NCBI GenBank assembly: GCA_054661495.1
Contig: BAAFSQ010000001.1
Coordinates: 1 to 64,000, forward strand
Origin: Zygophlyctis sp. KS116
Lineage: Eukaryota > Chytridiomycota
Direction: 5' to 3'
DNA length: 64,000 bases
Shown here: positions 15,039-26,300 of the stretch, piece after piece
Position numbering within the stretch: the stretch's first letter is position 1
How the letters are laid out: each line of letters starts with the position of its first letter
Translations under genes and position numbers: made by a program
The notes under the pieces: generated by a model
What the model saw: only the letters and a program-made list of their open reading frames with translations
Databases searched by the model: none
What the model was told of the DNA's origin: nothing

Positions 15039-18000
15039 ATGACCAGAAACTGTGGATATTCTTATCATCACAAATGTAAATCTTATGATATGAATGAAAT
15101 GGGAAACATTTTGATCGAGGCAATGAAGGAATCGGATTTGGAAATCGTTTGCGATCGTCTGGTTTTGATCAAGGAATCTTGTCCAAAAGACACAAAACGG
15201 CAGATTCTTTCCGATAAATTAATTCAAGAGCTCAAGAGTTCCGAAGGGAATGCCGTTTTCAAGGAATTATTAATAGAAATCAAAGCTGATGATTTACAGT
15301 ATGTCTGTACTTCTCTGGTATTACTAAAATCAACTTCATCAATGAGAAAACCTATCAAGGATGATCTTTTACTGTTACTAAAGGCTCATATCAATTTTAG
15401 GAATAAATCAGGATCACAAAATGATGCTGAAAAGTATAGAAATTCAAGTCACTTGAAAAATAATAATGGACATAACGGAGATTGGGTGGGGCTAAGATGT
15501 AGATTTGCTTGTGAACCATTCAATATGGATCTTTTGAAAGTAGAGTTTGGGGAGTATGGGGGCATAAATGGAATGTGGATGGATCAAAAGGATTGGATAG
15601 TTTACATAATGGTATCTTCAAATTCTTTTTATAAAGTAGTATATTAATGCAAAAAGCGCATCTTTAGCGTACTCGAGTTTAAATGATTCTAGTTTGAATT
15701 GTGATATTAAGAATCGTTTGAAAATGACTTTAATGACAAAAGATAGTATATTGGATGAAACGGCTGGTTTAGAGTCTATTTGGGCTTCTCCAAACTATCA
15801 AAAGGATTTAAGAATAGCAGTTTCTGTTAAATCCGCATATGTTCAAAAACAGAATTTAAGAACTATAAATGATATACTTTGGAAATATGGCAGTCAAAAA
15901 GGAAATAGCATATTTAGGCCAGAAAATAATGAAGTTATATTCATTTATCATAACTCAGATTCTGCTTTGAAAGCTTATGAATCTATTAATCGTGATGTTC
16001 TTGAATTAAGGGATGCAGCAGTTGATATTTTCACAGAAAATGAAGCTATTGAAAGACAAAATGGTGCGTTGGGAGATAGGTCTACAGTGAGAGAAAATCC
16101 AACAGATCCAAGACTACGTTCTTCTTCTTATGAACGTCCTAATCGAAGAGACTGCTTGTATATACAAGGATTAATTGGATCAGTTAATGAAGAAAAGATT
16201 AGAGACGATCTTTTAGAGGATTTTGGAGATATTTTAGAACTGTGGCTTTCTAGACTAAAAAAACATTGTTTTGTTTATGTAATTATTTTTCTATTAAATC
16301 TAGTTTAAAAGTGAAGAAGACGCCAAAGATGCAGTTTCATATTGTGATGATCTTAAGTGGCCAGAAGATAATGGAAAACGTCTAAAGCCAGAATTATTGC
16401 TCACAAGAGATGCCAAAGCAAAGGAGGAAGCTCTGAGGAAACTAGAAAATGACCTTGGAGGACCAAAAGTTGACTTTCAAAATATAAGCAATTGGGTTGA
16501 GCGAAAACAAAAGCAAAAATATGAATTCAAAATTGAACAAGAGAAAAGAATCAGAGCGGAGCAGAAAGTAAAGGCTGAGCGCGAAGAGGTAGAGAGAGAA
16601 CGAGATTTGAGACTTTCGATTGAAAGGAAAAATAATTTGGAAAAACGGCAGGCTGAAGAGCGAATCAGAGCTCAAAAGGTAAGCTTTTTTACATAAAATG
16701 AAAGGTTATCGAAGAAAGATCACATTTCAGCACTAGGCCGGTTTTAGAGAATTCGGATGGTTCCTTTAGTCATGCTTATGAAAGGGAAACCCCTCCGCAG
16801 AGAAAATCCGAATCTCATAGTTATGATACTACCAGCCACTTCTCCGGCTACAGAAGTTCTTCTAGTAAAAGTACGAGAGAGCAATTCACCTTTGTCACAC
16901 CCAGCGCAAACCTTGATAGTGGCAGTCTCATATCCAACCATTCTACTAGTCCATTTGACAAATCGCTACCAAGTAAATAATTTATTGATATAATAATATT
17001 AGGAAATCCTATCGTAGACTGGTTTCAGGCAGCTGTTTGTGATTTGTCAAAGGAAGGCTTGGAATGCATCGCAAAAAAGCTCATACCTGGCGATCATAGG
17101 CACATTGGTAGGACGGAACTCGTTGCTATGATTGAGGGCTCATTGAATTTGGCTATAATATCATTTAAGGAGCTTCTTAAAACTGAAGGAGGTGACATTA
17201 AACGAAGGCCTGGTGATTTACCGCATTCTGTGGACAGAAAAAGATCATATGATGATCCTGAACTTTCACCAAGTAGTCATTATCCTCCCAAAAAAAGACT
17301 CGGTGCAAACGAAGAGCTTACTAGTATTAAATCTATTGTTCTTATATCAAATTTGGATGAAACTGTTGATGAGAAAACTTGGAAGCTCTTATTTCAAGAA
17401 TACGGTCCAATTGTACGATTTTGGAGACACCCTAATGGTAAAGAATGTCTTGTCAAGGTGATTTGATTATTGTCTAAATTTAGTATACGACTGTTGAAGA
17501 TGCCAAGCGAGTTCATAAAGACTTAAATGAAGAGTATTATAGAGACTATGTTACAAATGAATTAACTCATTATAAGTTTTCTACCAGATTGGTGGATGAA
17601 TCTTACGCTGTGGAATATGTCAATAAACAGCAAAAAGAAGAAGAAGAAGCCAAAAAGTTTCGAAAAGAAGAGGAAGATCGCTTAAGGGAGGAGAATAGAC
17701 GTAAAGAAGAAGAGATGATCCTTGCCGAAGAGAAAAGAAGATTACAAAATGAAAAGATTGAGGCTGAACGATTTTTAAAGGAGAAAGAGGAAATAGAGCG
17801 TAGAAGAGATATTCAGCGCATAAAAGAAGAATCATATATCAGACATGTACAATCACCAGAATATTTTCATCCTAAAATGGAAGAATCACCAAAAAAACTC
17901 ATCTCTCCTCCCTATGGATCTGCAAACTTGTACTTGAACAATCAATCTTTTCAAAATGAAAACACCGTACTTTTACTTTTTTAATTTTCTAGGAAAGCTG

Positions 18001-18654
18001 TCTATTAGTAGGAATTTTTAATCCTCCTTGCAAAAGTTTGAATGATATTTCTCACATGTTTCAAGGAATATGCGTAATTGATCATAAATTTGACAACTCT
18101 CATACAAACTTATTCTTAAAGGTATTTTTTACATTATTTAAAATCAAGTTTCCAAACTCTTCTGATGCCAAGCTAGTTTATCAAAAATTAAATGGATTAG
18201 TCTGGCATTATGAGACACTTCACAAGATCCAAGCGCACTACATAACTGAAGAAACGGGACTTGAAAGAATAAACACTGTTTCTGAACCAACTTTAAAATC
18301 AGATGCCTCAGAATCATGTGGTATATTTAAATTCAAAGTTTAAAATTTAGGATACTGTCATATTTCAGGACTCATTAAACCTATTAGATCTTCCAAATTA
18401 AATTCATTTTTGATCAAGTATGGAGGATTGAATGCATACTCTAATGCATCTAATGATATTATTGCATCTGTAATCCATTGTAAATTTAAAAATAGTTCAA
18501 GGACAATAATGAGCTGTCTAGACTGATTCAAGATTTTTCAGGGAAAAAATTGGAAGGAACCAATGAAAGATCTAAAGCCAATTTTAAAATTATTTCAGAG
18601 CAAGAGTTTGAAGGATCTGTCAAGGATTTTAAAACCATCTTGTTTAAAATTTAA
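15039..18654 (+). CDS. Acinus-like multi-RRM protein with charged coiled-coil segments
   Basis: A many-exon gene (boundaries partly approximate). The N-terminal 110 residues hold two helical repeats (LEIVCDRLVLIKESCPKDTK and LQYVCTSLVLLKSTSS). Several RRM-like units follow. The third is acinus-like: CLYIQGLIGSVNEEKI, then after a 25-nt intron HCFVYFKSEEDAKDAV and DDLKWPEDNGKRL, in the order of the ACIN1 RRM. It is followed by a Glu/Lys/Arg-rich coiled coil. The arrangement repeats: another RRM (SIVLISNLDETVDEKTWKLL), another charged coil, another RRM, and a last RRM (YCHISGLIKPIRSSKLNSFL). Acinus is a scaffold of the ASAP/PSAP complexes bound to spliceosomes and exon-junction complexes; that role here is an inference. 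The last RRM is related to the end of the next gene. Confidence 0.65.
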
Positions 18655-18743
18655 AAACGTTTACAGTTTACTATTGAGGAAATAAGTTGACTTATCTGCG
18701 AACCTAAACTTTGGACTTATTCTAAAGAGTTTGGCAATACAAG

Positions 18744-20528
18744 ATGCGAATTAAATTGTCTTTTCCGGATGGGCTTATTGATGACTGCTGGTTTGGATTT
18801 GAGACTGACAGCTTACAAACGGTGAATGATCTTTGTCTGGCGATTCAAGATCGTTTTAAAATTGGAAATTCAAGTCTGAAAATGGATGGTTTTATTTTAT
18901 TAGGAGACGATCGGGTCTCTAATTTACTGAGAGATGATGATTTGATTCTTGTCAAGAGTTTGAAAGAATTGAATTCTCCAGTTAAAATACCGCAGGATCG
19001 GTCATTGCAAGTTCATATCCATGATAGATTTTCTGATTCGTCGCATGATACACTTTCAAATAATGATAATTATAATCATAGTACACATATGATAGACTCG
19101 ACAGTTGTTGACTCAAAAAGTTTAGATTCTCAAAAATATGAAATTGCAGATGATTTAGTAGATGATGATGAAGTAGATAAAGTAGAAATGGAAGATGTCA
19201 AGGCTGACAGATTAGAAAAATGCGCTGATATAGATTTAAAAGAAAATGGACAAGAAGATTTAAGTGAATCAGTAGAAAAAGGCAAGGTAGAGGATGCATC
19301 TCCTGTAGAAACTCGACTTGAAATTTCTAGAGATTTAGAAGATGGACAGGTTTTAACTACTGATGAAGTAGTTGATGAGGATAAGCAATTGTTTGTTCCA
19401 ATTCCAGAGTTTTCAGAAGACGAATTGGATGATAGTTTTACTACATCAAATAATAATATGACGGTAATAGTAGTAGAAATAAATCTAGACATTTTCTTAT
19501 TCAAAAGAATCAAAGTATAGAGTAGATGGATTACGTGAAAAAGGAACAATTATTCATTTTGAACAAGTTCAAAGAAAGGGAGGATGGATGGATTATGGTG
19601 GAAATACTATGGAATGGACTCCACCTGAATCTAATAAAGGATGGAATATTTCACCTGCAAAACACAAAATTCCAAATGATGATGTAGATCATTGGAATAC
19701 TCAAATTAAAGATTTTGACTCAAAACCTCTTAAAAAGAAGTCTAGATATGATAATGAAACATTTAATCGTGGTAATTCATATAGAAATAATTCTTCTTGT
19801 ACATGTTTTATTTGGAATTTAGGAGAAAATGTTTCAAAAGTTGAATTAAAACAATTATTTTCTGATTGTGGAAAAATCATTGATATTAAACTTGTTCAAG
19901 ACAAAAATCATGATCAAACTGGATATATTCAATTCTCAAATTCTTTTGGAGCAAATCGTGCTTTTGGATTAGATCAAAAACTTTATTTAAATGGATCTAA
20001 AATCCGTATCAAACTATCTGAATCAAATTTATCTAGCAAATTTATCCAAGAATCATCTCTTAAAACTCTAAATAATTCTCAAGAATCACCTGTTTCAAAA
20101 AATCCTATAATAGACCAAACCACAAATCCAATATTAAAAATCAGCAATCCAAAAACTCAAAGTATTAACAAGCCAGAACCAAAATCCCCAGAGATTTTAA
20201 CACCGTGTAAGAATTTTAATTTTTAAACCTAGGTTACTGTGTAGCTTCTGGTCTTTGTAAGCCAATCAAAATCTCAATTTTCACATCATTTTTATTAAAG
20301 TCTGGTGCAATCACTTGTTTCTCAAATGAACAAGACTCTGTAATTTTGAGTGTATTTTATTTTTTTTAACAAAAGTTTAATTCTATTGTCAAGATGAATG
20401 CATTGATTCATGATTTTTCTGGAAAGAGTCTGATTGGATCTAATCCAAAGACTATTTGCACTTTTAAAGTGTTGGAGGTTGAGGACTTTGAAGGGTTCAA
20501 GCCCTACTATACAAAAAAGTTTTTTTAG
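18744..20528 (+). CDS. Coilin N-terminal domain protein fused to two RRM-type domains
   Basis: Four exons joined by introns of 25, 26 and 36 nt give 565 residues. Residues 1-75 (RIKLSFPDGLIDDCWFGFET ... RDDDLILVKS) match the ubiquitin-like self-association domain of coilin, the Cajal-body scaffold. An acidic low-complexity stretch and a basic spacer (KPLKKKSRYD) follow. Next is an RRM (CTCFIWNLGENVSKVELKQL), then a C-terminal domain (YCVASGLCKPIKISIFTSFL) related to the last RRM of the upstream gene. Animal coilin ends in a Tudor-like domain, not an RRM, so the fusion is unusual. The segment around GTIIHFEQVQRKGGW could be a degenerate Tudor-like strand set, but I cannot show it. A nuclear RNA-body role is likely. 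Confidence 0.7.
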
Positions 20529-20585
20529 TCATTCTTGCAGTTTTAAATTGTTGAGAAAGATCAGGAGGGTTAAAAGTTAATCATT

Positions 20586-20738
20586 AAAGGGTTGAAAATT
20601 CTTCTTGTAAAAAAAGTTGGTCATTCAGGGTTACCAAGGGTTGAAATTCTTCTTGTAAAAAAAGTTGGTCATTAAGGGTTACAGACGTGTTGTGTTCATC
20701 AAGGGTTGAAATTCTTCTTGTAAAAAAAGTTGGTGCGG
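20586..20738. repeat. Three-copy ~34-bp repeat upstream of eIF1
   Basis: The unit AGGGTTGAAATTCTTCTTGT followed by AAAAAAAGTTGGT occurs at about 20588-20622, 20638-20671 and 20702-20733, at roughly 50- and 64-bp spacing. The first copy has one extra A. The first two copies also share a following TCATT(A/C)(A)GGGTTAC. The block fills the 217 bp between the coilin-RRM stop and the eIF1 start, so it lies in a 3' or 5' untranslated region. Confidence 0.85.
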
Positions 20739-20745
20739 CCATTGC

Positions 20746-21105
20746 ATGACTGACAATATCCAAAATCTTGCTGCCTATGACCCTTTTGCTGATACCGGAG
20801 AATCTGATGACTTAAAAGTTGAAGGATATATTCGTAAGATTTCTTTCTAACTCTTAGATATTCGAATTCAACAGAGAAATGGAAGAAAAACACTCACAAC
20901 TGTCCAAGGGCTTCCGTCCGATTTAGATCCTAAAAAGATTCTTAAAGCCTTTAAAAAGGATTTTGCTTGTAATGGTAGTATTGTGAATGATGAAGAAATG
21001 GGAAATGTAATTCAATTGCAGGGAGATCAAAGAGCAAAAGTTGCTGGATTTCTAGCAGAAGCAGGAATAGTTGCCAAAAATAAGATCAAAATTCATGGAT
21101 TTTAA
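20746..21105 (+). CDS. SUI1: Translation initiation factor eIF1 (SUI1)
   Basis: Two exons with a 24-nt intron give 111 residues. The sequence is typical: YDPFADTG, HIRIQQRNGRKTLTTVQGLP, LKAFKKDFACNGSIV, and a C-terminal KIHGF. eIF1 sits in the 40S P-site region and enforces start-codon stringency during scanning. The ATG at 20746 is in poor context (T at -3). eIF1 genes in many eukaryotes keep a poor start context as an autoregulatory device, so this may be functional. The repeat block lies immediately upstream. Confidence 0.96.
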
Positions 21106-21315
21106 ATTTAATTAAAATATCTTCAATCTTGCATTTTTCCTTTTTCTCTTGATTTTATGTCATTTTATAATTGGAGGTGGCACTGGGTTCCATGCATTAG
21201 CCTAGAAACCTGACTAGTAAAAAGATGAGAGGCAGCGTATTTGAAATTGATGGTTTTTTGTTAATTTTTTTACTTTATTAAACCTCTATGGATACGAATA
21301 CTGATCTGCGCTATT

Positions 21316-22725
21316 CTAATGTCCGACAGATTTCCTTTGGATAATTTGCATGGTTAAGCATGTCGACATTATTAAAGTACCAGTCCCTGCTAAAAATAAT
21401 GCAGCCGTTTTCTTAAAATCCCATGGAGCATTTCTAGGATCATTAAGATCTCTATACTTGAAGTAAAATAGCCCAGGAAGAATGTAACAAATTGTAGTAG
21501 ACCCGGTAGCTCCAACAACTGATAATACCTAGAATTTAAATTAAAATGTTATTTACAGTAGTTAAATCTTCTACAGAGATTGCAATAAGATATGAGAGTG
21601 TCATGATTGAAGTTGTAATTAAAAACTAATTTTAAGAATAAATAATTTACATGATAGTTTTTGTTACTTCCACTTACTGAAATTATTTTTTGGATTGAAT
21701 TCCTGCAAGGGTGGCATTGCAGAGGATAACTAAATAGGACAAGCATCGCTATTGCAAGCTGACCGCATGTCACTGTAAATGAAGATGGATACATTGCGAT
21801 AATGTTTGATTTGATGAGATTTCCAAAGGTAAGATATCCAAAAATTCCAATGACTAGATATACAACCGTAGATACTGAAATAGAAACTGTAATCAGTTTT
21901 CTCATTATAGCGATTGAATTATCTGTGATTTCATTGTGAACTGAAAATATCTATCATTATTTTTTAAAAATTTACATTTTGATGGCAAGTAAAAGCAAAA
22001 ACAAATATAGGAAGATACAGAAAAAAATTAGAATCTACATGTGCTAATCTTATATCTGGAGGTCTTGTAGAGTAAGGTGCATCAGAATAGAAGAATACCA
22101 CCAAAAAAGCTAAATAAACAACAAAGCAAAGAGCCAATGCTGACACGTACCTTAGAGAAGACAATTTCCTAGCAAAAGCAAACGGAGATATTATCCACAT
22201 ACAAATTGAAACCCAAAAAATCCGAGAAGTATAAAGCGAATCTGTTCCCATTCCAGGAAACAATCCTAAAACAACTTGCGGAAGTAAATCACGACAAATC
22301 ACTAGATAGGAAACCGAGACTCCAAAGCATTTTACAGCAATCGCAATATCAAAAAAAATGGCTAAATTAGGCCATGTCATCTTTGAGCATGAAAAAAAAG
22401 ATGCATTCCTTCCAGACTTTTGAGCCAAAAGCGATAACAAATAAAGTCCAAAAGCCGAAGCACTTGCACTTGTGAGAATCAATACACTACCCAACACGAA
22501 TCCAACATTCGCAATTGCAGAAGGCATAGCCAATATCCCTGCTCCCAGGATTGTTTGTGTAATATTCAATGTTCCTGATACTAAAGTCCCTGCATGATCG
22601 GGCTCATTTGGAGTATTTACAGAGCCCAACATCTCTTCATGAAGAAGCGATGATGTCGCCTCATTATGACTATCTCTTCTCTTTGCTATTGATCCTTGAT
22701 TTGCTCCGTCTTCCATCTTTGGCAT
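21316..22725 (-). CDS. Amino acid transporter, AAAP family (Avt-like, paralogue of 13606-14945)
   Basis: Four exons joined by introns of 25, 25 and 46 nt give 437 residues with about 11 membrane segments. A hydrophilic N-tail precedes TM1 (NITQTILGAGILAMPSAIAN), the AAAP hallmark. The first intron falls after the same CHQN motif as in the other family member, and the next exon starts IFSVHNE. Further marks are FGYLTFG and a C-terminal LSVVGATGSTTICYILPG. Likely a vacuolar exporter of amino acids of the Avt5-7 type, by similarity of pattern. It is divergent from the Pop5-villidin block side. Confidence 0.87.
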
Positions 22726-22904
22726 ATGGTTGTCTGTATATCTTTTGGTTAAAACAATACGCGAACTTCACACCAAAACGCGAACTTGGTGATGGCTACC
22801 GAGGCCCTGATTTTGCACTCGGTCAATCTCAAGTTTTTAAATTAAGAAAAATGTATTTAGATTGGATAATTGTGTATCATAATCCTTTGATATTTTACAA
22901 ATTA

Positions 22905-23279
22905 CTAAAATCGATCTAATTGCAACTCTACTAAAACATTCAACTTTTTCGATGATATTTCAATAATCCTTTTCTGAACTTTTTTAATTGTTCCTGACAG
23001 ATGCAAAGTTTGAAAGCATAAAGATTGTTTCTTTATAGATGTTATAAATGTCAATGCAGCAATTAGATGTCTTGCATAATTCCGATCTATTCTTATTATT
23101 CCTAAACAGGTCTTTGGATTGTAATACTTTATAGATAAGGATCCTATTCCGACACTACCAAAATTTGCTTCAATTGAATCCTTGATTGTATTATACAAAT
23201 TCGAGTCTGTAATGCTTTGATCGGGATCTTGTTCAAAGTGTATTTGGAAGAGAACATATCTAACCTTGAATCTCACCAT
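22905..23279 (-). CDS. POP5: RNase P/MRP protein subunit Pop5 (Rpp14/Pop5 family)
   Basis: A single exon encodes 124 residues starting MVRFKVRYVLFQIHF, the characteristic Pop5 opening. It continues with a two-layer alpha/beta pattern including LSIKYYNPKTCLGIIRIDRN and ends with the long helix and strand FQTLHLSGTIKKVQKRIIE. Pop5 is a core subunit of nuclear RNase P and RNase MRP (pre-tRNA 5' processing, pre-rRNA cleavage). Length agrees with the family. The gap of 179 bp between it and the transporter start at 22726 holds no convincing gene. Confidence 0.9.
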   Translation of the reverse strand: MVRFKVRYVLFQIHFEQDPDQSITDSNLYNTIKDSIEANFGSVGIGSLSIKYYNPKTCLGIIRIDRNYARHLIAALTFITSIKKQSLCFQTLHLSGTIKKVQKRIIEISSKKLNVLVELQLDRF

Positions 23280-23390
23280 TTTTTAAATGTAAAAACCTAG
23301 ACAGTCTTTTTTGTTAGCCCTGACAGAGTCCAAGAAAAATTTAAGTGCTGAAGGAAAATCCTAAAAAAATTAGCGTTAAAAGCATCGGAA

Positions 23391-26300
23391 ATGGATACAC
23401 GTCCAGTCTTGAAATTCAAAAATGTATATCCACAGGCACCACCAAAGCCAATTTACACAAATGTAAAGATTGATGTTTTATCTAAAACAAGGCTTAAAGT
23501 ATACATTGATTTTTCTAATTACAGGCGAATCGGGAGTCTATAATGTTTCCATCCGGACAGTAAACTATTTTGCATTTATAAAAAGTTCAATAATTGCATT
23601 ACCTTTAGATAAGGACAGTCCAAAATCTAAAATATCTTTAAATCATACAGGAATGATAAATCTATTTAATGCTTCGCACCATGATCATGTAGTTGCGAGT
23701 ACGTGCCGACATGATTCTTCAATCAGGATATGGGATGTTTTTCCAAAAGAAGATCCTCAAATTTTAGAATCTCCAAAAGTCATTTTAAATGGTCATAATG
23801 GTAAAATTGAATCTATAACTTTTCATCCAATATTTTCTGATATTTTGGCCTCAACGTCAACAGACGGAACATTGAAATTGTGGAGTTTAAACTCATTCAA
23901 GGATAAATTATCTCTACAAACAAATGATGATTCTTTTCTTCAATCTATATGCTTTGATTATTTTGGTAATTCTATAATATCAATCAGTTCATGCTCAACT
24001 CTGCAATTGTACGATCCTCGATCGAGCAATTATCCTATTCAAAAGGTACAGACATTGAGTTCTAAAATTAAACCTGCAAAAGTAGTTTGGCTTCATCCAG
24101 ATCCCTTATTAGTCAGTACTGGTTTTGATAAAAATAGTAATAGGACAGTGTTTCTATGGGACACTAGAAGATTAGATAAACCATTGTCCGAAACTTCATT
24201 TGGATCATCTTTTGCACAATTGGAGCCAGTCTGGGATTCAGAACTTCCAGTACTTTATCTACCAGCCAGGAATGAGAGTCTAAATATAATGGAATTAAAA
24301 AATGGAAATCTTTATCGGACAAACAATGCAACGTTGGACAAAACATCATCATGTCTAGAAATACTTCCAAAATCTTTATGTAACACTAGTAAATGTGAAA
24401 TTGCGAAATTTTTAAGACTTGGGTAAATTGATTATTCTTTAAAAGCTTAGTTCTGATCAATCAATAGATACTCTTAGTATTCATGTTCCCCGTGTAAATT
24501 CAGATACTGTATTTCAGCAAGATCTATATCCAGTTTACACTCTTTCAAGCATCAAAGATTCAAGTTTTTGGTTTGATACATCTAAAGCAAACCAATTAGA
24601 TTCGGTTTTAGAACCGGATAATCCTCGTGTTCCTAGCGCGGCCGCTGAGTTTACAGTGCATGATGCAATCAAGCCTTTACACGCTCAAGATGAAATCCAA
24701 GACTCTTTGCACTTTGATGCATTCATGGAGACAAAAACCTGGTGGCTAACTAGAAATTGGGAGAAAGTTTCTGTAATCCTAAGAAACAAGATTTATATAT
24801 CTGTTAAAGAAAAAAATCTTGTATTAGTGGATTGCCCCTCGAATCTGGCTTCGTTTCATTTTGATGATAATTCTAATACTGCATCATTGAAATGGCCAAC
24901 TTCTGAAATATTACTCAAATTTGAAAATTTAACGCATATTGATATGCTCATTGATGCATTAAGTAGATTCAGTACCAAAATTTTTTCTGGGACAACATGC
25001 ACCTACCAGCCTGTTTTAGTGGATAGATTCCGAATTCTTGATACTTTGCAAAGAACGCAGGCTTTTGGAAATTGGCCCATCAGATATGCGATTTTAGAAA
25101 AAGACGCTATAATCTCGATATATAATGATAAAAATCTTGACGAGTCCGAAAAGATTCTTGATCTCGAAAAGCTGCTAGGAATATTTCCGGTCTCAATCAC
25201 CAGTCATCAATGCCCATCAGGAAGATTCAGCGTTCTTCCCATTTTTATGTTTAGATTAGTATTTGCTAGCTATCATTATTTATTTTGCGCCAAAACTGAA
25301 AAACAACGAGATAATTGGATAGTATCAATCGTCTACTGGACCCGAAAATACGACTTTCATCCTCCTAGATATCTAGTAACTGATTCAAATCAGTTATTTA
25401 ACATAGAGCTTCTGCAAATCACGCCTCAATCCAACACCGATATTGAAATTGGCGAACACTATATGATGTTGATATTATATGATTCAATACAGGTTGTAAA
25501 CGGCTCATACGATAGCACTTCAATTTGTTTAACAATCTCAAGATCAGATATTACTAATTTAAAGCCTGTGGGTGATTATATATTCATGCTTATTTTTGGC
25601 CAATACAAATCAATCACTTTCAGATTAGATTTTCAGCAGAATCAAGATTTGATGCAGGAATCATTCCAAGAATTCATGATGCAAAATATTCCATCTAGCA
25701 TTGGGATTAAATCTGACGAGGACCTTGAAGAGTTAACAAAGCTTTCTATTGATTCTAATACCCTATCTTTCTATATTGATGATAAAGTTTTTGATTCTAG
25801 CAGTATGTTTATGATTGTTTTTGGAAATTCAGGTGAATTACAAGCTTGTAAACCAAATTATAACTCTGTTTTTAGAGACTATGCGTGTTTACTAGAAACA
25901 AAAAGCGAAATATTTCACTGGAAAGGACCAAATTGTAAAAAACGCATTCATGCTAAAGCTCTTGATGTAGCAGTTAAAATTAGAAGATACAGAAACTTGC
26001 GTCCGAAATTAACACTTATTGAAAATGATGAACCGAAAGACATGCTAAAACTTTACTCACTCATTGGATACTTTGATCCTGATAAAGTAAAGGATGGTCC
26101 GAATATTATTCAAGGAGATTCTAAATTATTTCAAATCGACTCAAAAGCGAAATATGTTTCATCCAAATTGATTCTTGTAAAAAAGAGTCGCAGATTATCA
26201 AAAAATCTGCTAAAGCCAAATCTGGTCTTCATTGTAACTTTACAAAACATGATATTTTTATGGAATGGTAGTGTATCGAATCATTCAGACAAGGCGTTGG

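Noticed and set aside
16442-16675. Minus-strand open frame opposite the charged coiled coil at 16.4-16.7 kb.
   Set aside because: Glu/Lys-rich coding sequence commonly leaves the antisense open; the sense strand has the acinus-like context.
20493-20504. GGGTTCAAGCCC looks like a tRNA T-arm followed by a T-run.
   Set aside because: No acceptor, D-arm or anticodon stem can be paired, and it lies in the conserved last exon of the coilin-RRM gene.
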